From positions 744,001 to 808,000 of the forward strand of contig NZ_JAECMS010000002.1 in the NCBI RefSeq assembly GCF_016827595.1: a stretch of DNA of 64,000 nucleotides. The letters are read 5' to 3'. The notes beneath the pieces are model-generated. The model was not told where the DNA came from. It saw only the letters and a list, made by a program, of their open reading frames with translations, and searched no databases. The position numbers were made by a program, and so were the translations under genes. The stretch comes from Luteirhabdus pelagi. Lineage in GTDB: Bacteria > Bacteroidota > Bacteroidia > Flavobacteriales > Flavobacteriaceae. Position 1 is the first letter of the stretch. Each line of letters starts with the position of its first letter. This document shows positions 15,293 to 23,852 of the stretch, piece by piece.

Positions 15293-16696
15293 ATGGAAAA
15301 ATATGATGTAACAATTATAGGCTCTGGCCCTGGCGGGTATGTAAGCGCTATACGTTGCGCCCAATTAGGATTAAAAGTAGCCATTATTGAAAGGTACAGC
15401 ACGCTTGGCGGCACCTGCCTTAACGTGGGCTGTATCCCGTCAAAAGCCTGGCTTGAAGCCTCTGAGCATTATTACAAACTCAAACATCAATTCGAAAAAT
15501 TTGGAATTGATGTTAAAGAGGCCAATGTAGATATCCTAAAGATGAACCAAAGGGTTCAGGATGTGGTACAGGAAATCATCAATGGCGTTGACTATCTGAT
15601 GAAAAAGAACAAGGTTTCCGTATATGAAGGTCACGGTACCATCAGGGATAAAAACACGATTGAGATTAAGGGCGAAGATAAAACGGAAACCATAGCAACC
15701 GATAAAATCATCATTGCCACAGGGTCCAAACCCGCTTCACTGCCCAATATTGAAATCGATAAAAAAAGGATAATCTCTTCCACCCAAGCCCTTGCCCTAC
15801 AGGAAATTCCCGACCATTTATTGGTCGTTGGTGGAGGCGTTATCGGGGTTGAGATAGGTTCTGTTTTCGCCCGCCTGGGCTCTAAGGTGTCTATTGTGGA
15901 ATATTTTGATAGCCTCATCGCCACTATGGATGGCGCACTGGGACATCAATTGCATCGTTCCCTAAGAAAACAGGGAATTGAGTTTTATTTGGAACATAAA
16001 GTGACCAATGCAACAGCAACGGACAACAAAGTTGAATTGAAAGCGGAAAACCTGTCCGATAAAAAAGAAATGAATTTAGAAGGCGACTATTGCCTTATGG
16101 CCATTGGCCGGAAACCGTACACCGCCAATTTAGGCCTTGAAAACATTGGCGTGGAAACCAATGAGAAAGGACAGGTAACGGTAAATGAGAACCTTGAAAC
16201 CAATGTCAAGGGTGTATATGCCATTGGGGATGTAATCCGAGGGGCAATGCTTGCCCATAAAGCCAGTGAAGAGGGCGTTTTTGTAGCCGAAAGGATAGCA
16301 GATCAAAAGCCACATATCAATTATTCGCTTATTCCTAATATTGTTTATACCCAGCCCGAAGTGGCCGGGGTAGGCTTAACCGAAGAAGAATTGAAAGAAG
16401 CAGGAAGAAGTATTAAAACAGGCTCTTTTCCTTTTAAGGCCAACGCAAGGGCGAAAATAAGTATGGACACCGACGGCTTCATAAAAGTAATCGCAGATAA
16501 AGAAACTGATGAGATATTGGGAGTGCATATGATAGGGCCACGCATTGCAGACAGCTATACCGAAGCGGTGGTAGCGATGGAATTCAGGGCATCTGCCGAA
16601 GATGTTGCAAGGATGTCCCACGGGCACCCAACTTTTTCAGAAACCTTTAAAGAGGCCTGTCTGGCAGCCACCGAAGACAGAGCGTTGCATATTTAA
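15293..16696 (+). CDS. lpd: Dihydrolipoyl dehydrogenase (accessory copy)
   Basis: A protein of 467 residues, the normal length. It shows the FAD-binding GSGPGGYVSAIRCAQLG, the redox-active disulfide GGTCLNVGCIPSK near residues 41-53, a second nucleotide-binding GGGVIGVEIGSVF, and the C-terminal active-site HGHPTFSE motif. It oxidises dihydrolipoamide of 2-oxoacid dehydrogenases with NAD+. No other 2-oxoacid dehydrogenase subunit lies nearby, so this is likely an extra copy acquired with the metal block, perhaps replacing a metal-sensitive housekeeping enzyme (zinc, cadmium and arsenicals attack its dithiol). That role is inference. Confidence 0.93.
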   Translation: MEKYDVTIIGSGPGGYVSAIRCAQLGLKVAIIERYSTLGGTCLNVGCIPSKAWLEASEHYYKLKHQFEKFGIDVKEANVDILKMNQRVQDVVQEIINGVDYLMKKNKVSVYEGHGTIRDKNTIEIKGEDKTETIATDKIIIATGSKPASLPNIEIDKKRIISSTQALALQEIPDHLLVVGGGVIGVEIGSVFARLGSKVSIVEYFDSLIATMDGALGHQLHRSLRKQGIEFYLEHKVTNATATDNKVELKAENLSDKKEMNLEGDYCLMAIGRKPYTANLGLENIGVETNEKGQVTVNENLETNVKGVYAIGDVIRGAMLAHKASEEGVFVAERIADQKPHINYSLIPNIVYTQPEVAGVGLTEEELKEAGRSIKTGSFPFKANARAKISMDTDGFIKVIADKETDEILGVHMIGPRIADSYTEAVVAMEFRASAEDVARMSHGHPTFSETFKEACLAATEDRALHI

Positions 16697-16824
16697 CGGC
16701 CTTAATTTAATTGTAAAATCGGATTAGGCAGTTTTTAATCATTTCATAAGACTTAAATCAGTTTGTATTAAGTTTAAGTTTATGGTCTAAAAAATAAAAT
16801 AAATATTTTAAAAATGTAAAGAGC

Positions 16825-17256
16825 ATGAGAACTATTCCGAAAGACAAAAACATCGATAGTAGTTTGACGCTACTTCGTGACGGCTATGAATTTATTCAGA
16901 AAAAGCGTCAAAAGCTTTGGTCCGATATTTTTAGAACCCGTTTGATGTTAAAGGAAACGATCTGCATGAGTGGAAAAGAAGCCGCGGAGGTTTTCTATGA
17001 CACTGAAAAGTTTCAGCGAAAAGACGCTGCTCCTAAAAGAGTGCAAAAAACATTATTCCTCCAGAAGGGTGTCCAGACACTGAATAATTCAGCATACAGG
17101 CAAAGAAATGAAATGTCTATGTCTTTGATGAAACCGGATAGCCTGCGGGGGTTCCTAAAAATTCAAAAGAGCTACTGGGAAACATACATTGGTAAATGGG
17201 AGAAAGATGAAGAGCAAAAGTGCCTTTGCCGGAGTGGTTTCAGGCAGAAGAAGTAA
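16825..17256 (+). pseudogene. Truncated cytochrome P450 (CYP152-like) N-terminal fragment
   Basis: The first ~120 residues match the start of the fatty-acid hydroxylase/peroxygenase P450 family (Bacillus YbdT type): SLTLLRDGYEFIQ, SDIFRTRLM, ICMSGKEAAEVFYD, FQRKDAAPKRVQKTLF and MSLMKPDSL. The haem-binding cysteine region and about 300 further residues are absent. Expected residues such as the GxDGxAHRHRK segment are degraded (TLNNSAYRQRN). The frame ends in a short unrelated tail because it runs into a fur-like remnant in another frame. Clearly non-functional as a P450. Confidence 0.8.
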
Positions 17257-17324
17257 ACCTGCTGCTAAAAGGATTTTGTAACAATTGTATCCGGATAAAG
17301 GACAACTATTATAACGAATATTAA
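17220..17324 (+). pseudogene. Fur-family C-terminal remnant
   Basis: In the third frame (GTG at 17220 to TAA at 17322-17324) the translation includes LPEWFQAEEVNLLLKGFCNN followed by CIRIK. It aligns with the C-termini of the three Fur paralogues upstream (for example LPDDYEINDLNLVLKGVCKN). Only the last ~30 residues remain, joined directly to the P450 fragment. It marks a fourth, deleted fur copy directly in front of the CDF transporter gene, matching the fur-next-to-transporter pattern of this block. Confidence 0.75.
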
Positions 17325-17341
17325 AAATAAAAAAAGAGATA

Positions 17342-18133
17342 ATGGAGAAAACAACATTTAAGATAACCAAAATGGATTGCCCTTCGGAAGAGCAGATGAT
17401 CCGGATGAAGTTGGAATCTTATGCTCAAGTGAAATATTTGGATTTTGATATTCCCAACAGGAAATTGGAAGTATATCATGTGGATGGCATTGAAGATATA
17501 CAAACATCAATAGCCGGTTTAAACCTTGGCGATTCCTTAGAGGGAACCACAGAAGCCGAACCACCCGTAATGGAAGACCAATCCAAACAAAAAAGAATCC
17601 TTTGGTGGGTCTTGGGCATCAACTTTGGTTTTTTCGTTATCGAAATGACCACAGGTTGGATTTCCTCTTCTATGGGACTTGTGGCGGATTCGTTGGATAT
17701 GCTGGCAGATTCCATCGTATATGCGCTAAGCCTATTCGCGGTAGGCGGTGCCATTTCAAGAAAAAAGAAGGTCGCAAAATTCAGCGGGTATTTTCAGATG
17801 GCATTGGCAACACTTGGTTTTGCAGAGGTATTAAGAAGGTTTTTTACCAGTAGTGAAACACCAATGTTCCAGTGGATGATTGTAGTTTCCATTTTAGCCC
17901 TACTGGGGAACCTTATTTCGCTTTGGTTGATAAACAAGGCTAAAAGTAAGGAGGCCCATATGCAGGCCAGTGCCATTTTTACGTCCAATGATATTATTGT
18001 AAACGGTGGGGTTATAGTGGCAGGGGTACTGGTCTATTTTCTGAATAGCAAATGGCCCGATTTGGTGATTGGCGGCATCGTCTTCACGTTTGTAATGCGG
18101 GGCGCCATAAGAATTTTAAAATTATCTAAATAA
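17342..18133 (+). CDS. CDF-family cation transporter with N-terminal HMA-like domain
   Basis: A protein of 263 residues. Residues 1-65 form a heavy-metal-associated-like domain beginning TTFKITKMDCPSEEQMIRMKL, with one cysteine instead of CxxC. About five to six membrane helices follow. The CDF metal site appears as ADSLDMLADS in helix 2 and TSNDIIVNGG in helix 5. The usual long cytoplasmic C-terminal domain is missing, so it is a short-form CDF with the sensor domain at the N-terminus. Likely exports Zn, Cd or Pb across the inner membrane using the proton gradient. lspA follows 44 bases downstream. Confidence 0.85.
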   Translation: MEKTTFKITKMDCPSEEQMIRMKLESYAQVKYLDFDIPNRKLEVYHVDGIEDIQTSIAGLNLGDSLEGTTEAEPPVMEDQSKQKRILWWVLGINFGFFVIEMTTGWISSSMGLVADSLDMLADSIVYALSLFAVGGAISRKKKVAKFSGYFQMALATLGFAEVLRRFFTSSETPMFQWMIVVSILALLGNLISLWLINKAKSKEAHMQASAIFTSNDIIVNGGVIVAGVLVYFLNSKWPDLVIGGIVFTFVMRGAIRILKLSK

Positions 18134-18177
18134 TGCAAATATATGTTGCACAAGACGTTGGGAAACAATAGGAAATT

Positions 18178-18858
18178 ATGAATAAAAGTAGTGTAGCATT
18201 ATTGATTTTACTGTTGTTGGCAATAGACCAGACCATAAAGATTTATGTGAAGACCCATTTTTATTATGGCGAGGAGTACTACGTATTTGGCCTGGATTGG
18301 TTTCGCTTGCATTTTTTGGAAAATCCCGGAATGGCCTGGGGCTTTAAGTTTGGGGAGGGATATCTGGCCAAGCTTGTTTTGATCCTATTTCGGCTGGCCG
18401 CCATTGTTTGGGGGACTTTTTATATCAAAAAGATGATACGTGAAGGATATGCAAAGGTTTTTGTAATCTGTGCAGCATTTATATACGCAGGTGCATTGGG
18501 TAATTTGATTGACGGTGCATTTTACGGACTGATCTTTGAAAAAAGTGATCCGGCAGTACAAAACGTTGCAGAAATATTCCCGTCAGGGGGTGGATATGCT
18601 GGATTTTTAAATGGCAATGTCGTGGATATGTGGTTCCTTCCCATTATTGATACAAGGCTTCCGGAGTGGCTGCCATTTTGGGGAGGTAATCAATTTACTT
18701 TTTTTGACCCTGTATTTAATACCGCAGATGTCTGGATTAGCACGGGAGTGATTTTACTCCTGATCTTTCAAAGCCAACAAAAAAAAGACCAGAAAATATC
18801 GGAAAATAAAAAGTTGAAATATACTGAGGGTAACAGAAAAATTATAAACAACGATTAG
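18178..18858 (+). CDS. lspA: Lipoprotein signal peptidase II (accessory copy)
   Basis: A protein of 226 residues with four membrane helices. The family motifs are LLAIDQTIKIYVK near residue 15, FLENPGMAWG near 48, GALGNLIDGAFYG near 104 and the catalytic aspartate motifs NVVDMWF and FNTADVWIS. It cleaves prolipoprotein signal peptides in the inner membrane. Second lspA copies occur in lead/cadmium/zinc resistance operons (pbrC-type), and here it sits between a CDF and a CaCA antiporter/P-type ATPase pair. The next gene starts two bases after its stop codon. Confidence 0.9.
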   Translation: MNKSSVALLILLLLAIDQTIKIYVKTHFYYGEEYYVFGLDWFRLHFLENPGMAWGFKFGEGYLAKLVLILFRLAAIVWGTFYIKKMIREGYAKVFVICAAFIYAGALGNLIDGAFYGLIFEKSDPAVQNVAEIFPSGGGYAGFLNGNVVDMWFLPIIDTRLPEWLPFWGGNQFTFFDPVFNTADVWISTGVILLLIFQSQQKKDQKISENKKLKYTEGNRKIINND

Positions 18859-18860
18859 TT

Positions 18861-19859
18861 ATGAACGTTTGGCTTTGGGTAGTAGTATTGGGATTGGCAG
18901 CTTGGGCTGCCCATTGGGGTGCGGACCAACTCTTGACGCCTTTAAAGATGCTCCGTAAGCAATGGGGGCTTACAGCTTCTGCAGGAGCAGCTCTCCTTGC
19001 CATTGTGACCGCCAGCCCCGAGGTAGCTGTAAACGTTACCAGTGCAGCCCGGGGAGTATCGGAAATTGGTCTGGGCAACCTTTTGGGTTCCAATATAATT
19101 TCCATTCCGTTGATGGTTAGCATAGCCTATTTCGCTTCCAGAAAGCAATTTAAAAATAATAAGGAACACCAAAAACATCTGGATGCCAACCTACTGGCTC
19201 TGAACAAACGTTCTGTTTCGGTATTGTCCATCCCCTACCTGGCAATCATTGCTTTGGTAGCTATACTAACCCTTCCCAAAGCCTGGCGTGGATTACAACC
19301 CATCGATGGCTATATTATGCTGGCTGCCTATGCTGCTTTTTTAACGCATGCCATTATAAAAGGCAGGGAAAAGGGCGAAAAAGTAGAATGGGACAAAAAG
19401 AAAGTCTGGTTATCCGTGGCCGGGGCCCTGGCCATAGCTGTGGGTGCTTTTTTTATTGTTAAGGCAACAGAAAATATTGTTTCGGCCCTGAATATTTCTG
19501 AAATCGTTGGGGGATTGTTCATCACGGGTATAATGACCACCGCGCCTGAAATATTTAAGACCTGGAGCGTGGTGAAAGGAGGCGAAGTAACGGCAGGCAC
19601 CACTAGTGTTATCGCAGATAATGCTGTTACGATGACGGTCGCCTTTTTCCCGTTGGCGCTGGTTACTACCCCTATCGAAGATTTCCAGTTGTTTTGGGTG
19701 AATCTTGCCTTCGTTGGACTGATGCCGCTTTTGTACTCCCTTTTTGTCCATCAAAGCAAGGAACTTCACGGTTTTAGCAGATGGCAGATATTCGCGTTCG
19801 ATGCAGCCTATATCGTCTATCTATTGACAATGGTATTTTTTGTTCTAAAACTATTTTAA
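18861..19859 (+). CDS. CaCA-family sodium/calcium exchanger-like membrane protein
   Basis: A protein of 332 residues with about ten membrane helices arranged as two inverted halves. The alpha-repeats read TASPEVAVNVTSAARG...GNLLGSNIIS in the first half and TTAPEIFKTWSVVKGGE...TSVIADNAV in the second. Exchangers of this superfamily swap Na+ or H+ for Ca2+ or other divalent ions. In this operon, between lspA and a CPC-type ATPase, it may handle Pb, Cd or Zn. The substrate is inferred from context only. Confidence 0.82.
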   Translation: MNVWLWVVVLGLAAWAAHWGADQLLTPLKMLRKQWGLTASAGAALLAIVTASPEVAVNVTSAARGVSEIGLGNLLGSNIISIPLMVSIAYFASRKQFKNNKEHQKHLDANLLALNKRSVSVLSIPYLAIIALVAILTLPKAWRGLQPIDGYIMLAAYAAFLTHAIIKGREKGEKVEWDKKKVWLSVAGALAIAVGAFFIVKATENIVSALNISEIVGGLFITGIMTTAPEIFKTWSVVKGGEVTAGTTSVIADNAVTMTVAFFPLALVTTPIEDFQLFWVNLAFVGLMPLLYSLFVHQSKELHGFSRWQIFAFDAAYIVYLLTMVFFVLKLF

Positions 19860-19871
19860 AATAAAACATAT

Positions 19872-21803
19872 ATGAAAAAGAAAAAACTAAATCTAAGAGA
19901 CCTCAAGGATCCTTCAATTGAAAATAAGGTTTCATCACAACTGAGCATTAAGGAATACATCCCTTCCATATTCAGTTTTGTATTGCTTATAGTAGGTATT
20001 GCGGTTGATTATTTTGACGCCTTCCCATTTTTTAAAAGTTGGGTGCGAATCGTTTGGTATGCGGTAGCCTACATCCCCGTTGGTTTTCCTGTTATAAAAG
20101 AGGGATGGGAAAGTATCAAGGACGGTGATTTCTTTACCGAATTTTTCCTAATGTCCATCGCAACCCTGGGGGCGTTCGCCATTGGGGAATACCCTGAAGG
20201 CGTTGCGGTAATGCTTTTCTATGCCGTAGGTGAGCTCTTCCAAAACGCAGCTGTAAAACGAGCAAAGGGTAATATAAAGGCGCTGCTTGATGTACGCCCT
20301 AATGAGGCCGTGGTGTATCGAAACGGCGATTATGTTTCCGTCAATCCCGAGACCGTGGAAATTGGAGAAAAAATACAAGTGCGCGTAGGCGAAAAGATTC
20401 CTTTAGATGGCAAATTACTATCCGAAAAAGCATCGGTCAATACCGCAGCGATTACGGGGGAAAGCAAACCCGACACCATTGCCAAAGGAGACAAGGTTTT
20501 TGCCGGGAGCATCAATCTAGAAGGTGTTATAGAAGTGGAAACCACCAAAGAATTCAAGGACAGTTCCATTGCCCGTATTCTCGATATGGTACAAAATGCT
20601 ACCGCAAGAAAATCAAAGACGGAACTGTTTATAAGGAAATTTGCACGCATCTATACTCCTATCGTAGTTTTTTTAGCGGTATGCTTAACGTTTTTACCTT
20701 ATTTTTTTGTGGACGATTACGTGTTTCAGGATTGGTTATACCGAGCCTTGATTTTTCTGGTAATTTCTTGTCCCTGTGCATTGGTCATTTCCATTCCCCT
20801 AGGTTATTTCGGTGGATTGGGTGCCGCATCCCGTAACGGTATACTTTTCAAGGGCGCATCTTTTTTGGATGCAATGACCCAAGTGAATACGATAGTAATG
20901 GACAAAACCGGAACCGTTACCCACGGGGTCTTTAAAATAAAGGAAATTAAACCCATAACATTAGAAAAGGCAACGTTTATGAAGTACCTGATGGCGATGG
21001 AAGAACAATCCACACATCCCATTGCGAAGGCGATATTGGAATATAAAGCGGACGGTTCTGATTATGAGGCCACCAATGTTTCAGAGGTTGCCGGAAAAGG
21101 ATTGAAAGGGATGGTCAACGGAAAAACAGTACTTGTAGGTAACAAAGCATTGATGACCTCAAACAGTATTGAAGTTCCTTCGGAAACAGATGGTATTGTA
21201 GAATCAATTGTTATGGTGTCTATTGACGGAAAATTTGAAGGTTATGTAACCATTGCAGATGAATTAAAGGATGATGCGCACCAAGCCATTAAAAAAATTC
21301 GAGATTCAGGAATTTCAAAAATCATAATGCTATCAGGTGATAAGGATTCAATAACTCAACAAGTTTCAAAAGAATTAAATATCGATTGGGCAAAAGGTGG
21401 GTTGTTACCTGAAGATAAACTGAATGAGGTTGAAAAGCTTAAAAAGCAACCTGAAACGAAAGTCGCATTTATCGGCGATGGCATTAACGATGCACCCGTA
21501 TTGGCAGCGAGTGGTGTGGGTATTGCGATGGGCGGTTTAGGAAGCGATGTCGCCATTGAAACGGCAGATGTCATCATCCAGACCGACCACCCGAGCAAGA
21601 TTGCAAGAGCTATTAAAATTGGTCGTTCAACCCGTAGGATTGTCTGGCAAAATATTGGGCTTGCCTTTGGGGTTAAGGTCATTGTACTAATTCTCGGTGC
21701 AGGTGGATTAGCGACAATGTGGGAAGCCGTTTTTGCTGATGTTGGTGTTGCTTTATTGGCTATTCTCAATGCTGTTCGATTGCAGAAAATGAAGTGGAAC
21801 TAA
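19872..21803 (+). CDS. P1B-type heavy-metal ATPase with CPC motif (Zn/Cd/Pb group)
   Basis: A protein of 643 residues without any N-terminal HMA domain. The core has TGES near residue 194, SCPCALVISIPLGY near 298, DKTGTVTHG near 343, LSGDK near 493 and GDGINDAPV near 535. The sequence around CPC (CPCALVISIPLGYFGGLG) is typical of ZntA/CadA P1B-2 pumps exporting Zn, Cd or Pb. It ends the second metal-export operon (17342-21803). Its own Fur-type regulator appears to have been lost (remnant at 17220). Confidence 0.93.
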   Translation: MKKKKLNLRDLKDPSIENKVSSQLSIKEYIPSIFSFVLLIVGIAVDYFDAFPFFKSWVRIVWYAVAYIPVGFPVIKEGWESIKDGDFFTEFFLMSIATLGAFAIGEYPEGVAVMLFYAVGELFQNAAVKRAKGNIKALLDVRPNEAVVYRNGDYVSVNPETVEIGEKIQVRVGEKIPLDGKLLSEKASVNTAAITGESKPDTIAKGDKVFAGSINLEGVIEVETTKEFKDSSIARILDMVQNATARKSKTELFIRKFARIYTPIVVFLAVCLTFLPYFFVDDYVFQDWLYRALIFLVISCPCALVISIPLGYFGGLGAASRNGILFKGASFLDAMTQVNTIVMDKTGTVTHGVFKIKEIKPITLEKATFMKYLMAMEEQSTHPIAKAILEYKADGSDYEATNVSEVAGKGLKGMVNGKTVLVGNKALMTSNSIEVPSETDGIVESIVMVSIDGKFEGYVTIADELKDDAHQAIKKIRDSGISKIIMLSGDKDSITQQVSKELNIDWAKGGLLPEDKLNEVEKLKKQPETKVAFIGDGINDAPVLAASGVGIAMGGLGSDVAIETADVIIQTDHPSKIARAIKIGRSTRRIVWQNIGLAFGVKVIVLILGAGGLATMWEAVFADVGVALLAILNAVRLQKMKWN

Positions 21804-21866
21804 TTATTGTCCAAGTTATATTTTGATTTCAAGTCTTAAAACTCTAAAAATATACTCAAATTTCAT

Positions 21867-21874
21867 TAGTTTTG
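21867..21874 (+). promoter_or_regulatory. -7 promoter box TAGTTTTG directly in front of an ATG
   Basis: TAGTTTTG fits TAnnTTTG and ends six bases before the ATG at 21881, so transcription would begin at about the start codon. No convincing -33 TTTG is present. The same arrangement precedes the other small metal-binding protein gene at 4364. Confidence 0.45.
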
Positions 21875-21880
21875 TATTTG

Positions 21881-22321
21881 ATGCAAAAACCAAATAAAAT
21901 AGCGGCATTCTTCTTTTTAGGCTTATTTAGTCTAATGATGCTGCATCAGGTTCTTCCACATTTGCATCATCAGAACGAGGAAACGCATTCCCATTCAGAT
22001 ATTGCGCATACTGGCGAACACCATCATCACGATGACGGTTCTCACGGGAAAGAAGAATCCCCATACGGTTTCTTTGGATTCTTTATGGATATGCACGTTC
22101 ATTCAACGGTGTCCAGCGATATTGTTGTACTTAAAAGGAATACTGTTGAGCAACAGACTACTGTAGATGACAATATTGTAAAAGCTGTATCTGATTTTCA
22201 AGAATTTTATGTCGTTGATAAAAGGCAAAACGCTAAGCCCCCAATTTATCAGCCACCCAGTTACTATTTCAATCCTTACCTCTCATCCCTCGATTTACGG
22301 GGCCCACCATCTTTAGGTTAA
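21881..22321 (+). CDS. Small secreted histidine-rich protein
   Basis: A protein of 146 residues from ATG 21881. It starts with a signal peptide or membrane anchor (IAAFFFLGLFSLMMLHQVLP), then a histidine-rich stretch (residues ~25-60 with HLHH, HSHS and HHHHDD) and a C-terminal region ending in DLRGPPSLG. An upstream in-frame TTG lies inside the promoter box and is unlikely. It precedes the second RND operon, as the Cys-rich protein precedes the first. Probable periplasmic Zn/Cu/Ni-binding role; not a recognised enzyme. Confidence 0.7.
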   Translation: MQKPNKIAAFFFLGLFSLMMLHQVLPHLHHQNEETHSHSDIAHTGEHHHHDDGSHGKEESPYGFFGFFMDMHVHSTVSSDIVVLKRNTVEQQTTVDDNIVKAVSDFQEFYVVDKRQNAKPPIYQPPSYYFNPYLSSLDLRGPPSLG

Positions 22322-22392
22322 TCGTTTAGGAATACCTACCGCTACGGAAGGAATCCTCTTGTACATTAAGATTAAAGCTAAAACTTCAAACA

Positions 22393-23577
22393 ATGAATAA
22401 ATACATCGTGTCCGCGATTTGCGGATGCCTGTTCTTTGCTAATGGTTTCTCACAGGATAAAAACATTGGGGAACTGCTTAACGAAATAGAACAGAACAAC
22501 ACAGAGTTGAAAGGCTATCAATCGTTCATTGAAAGCCAACAACTCGAAAACAAGAGCACCAATAATTTACCCGACCCACAGCTTTCAGGCTATTATTTGC
22601 CCTTTGGCGATAACGTATCGGGAAATTACACCGAATATGAAATATCGCAATCCTTCGAATTTCCGACGGTTTACGGTTCACGCAGTAAATGGAACGACTT
22701 AAAGGCGATACAACTGCAAACGTCCTATGCCAAAAAGCGGCAGGAAGTTTTATTGGAAGCAAAATCGGTATTGATTGAACTCGCTTTCCTTCGAAAGCAG
22801 AAAGCTATTGAATCCGAAAGGCGAACCCAGAGCAAACAGGTTTTCGACCAGGTTCAAGAGCTGTATGATAAGGAACAAGTCGGGATTTTGGATTTGAACA
22901 AGGCGAAAATCGCTTGGATTCAAGAGCAATTCGTTGTTCAACAGATTGAAAGCGAAATCCAAATTGTACTGTCCAACCTCAGAACATTGAATGGCGGGAA
23001 TGCCATTGATGGTTTTACAGCAGGTATCGATTTGCCTATCGAGGTTGCCGAGGTCGAAACGCTTTGGCAAGAAAGATTAACCAGCGACCCTTCGTTACAA
23101 GGTTTAAAGGCAGCTGAAACGGCTTCGCTTCAAAAAGTAAAACTGGAAAAAAACAAGGTCTTGCCAAATTTGGCACTTGGTTACAATTATCAGGGTGTTA
23201 GCGGCAGTAATTTTTCGGGTTTTTACGGTGGTCTTTCCATTCCGTTGTGGAACAGCAAGAACAAAGTTAAAGCGGCCGAAGCCGATTATGAGTATCAGCA
23301 ATCGAATACGCAAGTCATTACCGCTTCGCTCTATGCCCAATTTCAAGAAACATACAATCGATACGAATTGATGCTCGAAAAATACAATAAGTATCAAACC
23401 ACAATGGGCAACTTAAACAGCGAACAACTGCTCTTTAAGGCATATATGTTGGGCGAATATTCGTTTATGGATTACTATGTAGAGCTTCAGTTTTACCGCA
23501 ATGCATCAGACAGAATGTTGCAGATGGAAAAGGAAGTTAAATTATTACAGGCACAATTATTAAAACATCAATTATAA
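22393..23577 (+). CDS. TolC-family outer-membrane efflux protein
   Basis: A protein of 394 residues with a signal peptide (KYIVSAICGCLFFANGFS). The body is a long alpha-helical repeat structure with two OEP-like halves (SQSFEFPTVYGSRSKWNDLK...; later LSIPLWNSKNKVKAAEADYE). This is the usual CusC/CzcC form. It forms the outer-membrane channel for the adaptor at 23853 and pump at 25368. Unlike the first system, the channel is a separate gene. Confidence 0.9.
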   Translation: MNKYIVSAICGCLFFANGFSQDKNIGELLNEIEQNNTELKGYQSFIESQQLENKSTNNLPDPQLSGYYLPFGDNVSGNYTEYEISQSFEFPTVYGSRSKWNDLKAIQLQTSYAKKRQEVLLEAKSVLIELAFLRKQKAIESERRTQSKQVFDQVQELYDKEQVGILDLNKAKIAWIQEQFVVQQIESEIQIVLSNLRTLNGGNAIDGFTAGIDLPIEVAEVETLWQERLTSDPSLQGLKAAETASLQKVKLEKNKVLPNLALGYNYQGVSGSNFSGFYGGLSIPLWNSKNKVKAAEADYEYQQSNTQVITASLYAQFQETYNRYELMLEKYNKYQTTMGNLNSEQLLFKAYMLGEYSFMDYYVELQFYRNASDRMLQMEKEVKLLQAQLLKHQL

Positions 23578-23595
23578 AATTTAAAACATACAACT

Positions 23596-23778
23596 ATGAA
23601 CATTTCAAAAACAATATTCGCAATAGCAATCGCATCAACTTTTCTGGTAACCTCTTGCAGGGAAACTAAAAAAGAGAGTACAGATGACCACGGTCACGAA
23701 CACAATGAAGACGGAAGCCATATGCACGAGGAAGACATAGAACAGGAAGAATTTGAAGTAGGAAAAGATGCTATGTAA
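23596..23778 (+). CDS. Small histidine-rich lipoprotein with possible premature stop
   Basis: A protein of 60 residues with a lipoprotein signal (lipobox LVTSC near residue 21), then DDHGHEHNEDGSHMHEED, a metal-binding-like His/Asp stretch. The frame stops at TAA 23776-23778 but continues open as KKTETHKHDDGSEHHDH to a second TAA at 23830-23832. The histidine-rich tail makes it likely that the ancestral protein was 78 residues and that the first TAA is a nonsense mutation. It lies in the RND operon before the adaptor. Confidence 0.6.
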   Translation: MNISKTIFAIAIASTFLVTSCRETKKESTDDHGHEHNEDGSHMHEEDIEQEEFEVGKDAM

Positions 23779-23852
23779 AAAAAGACCGAAACCCACAAAC
23801 ACGATGATGGGTCAGAACACCACGACCATTAAAAATCAAAAACATACGAAAT

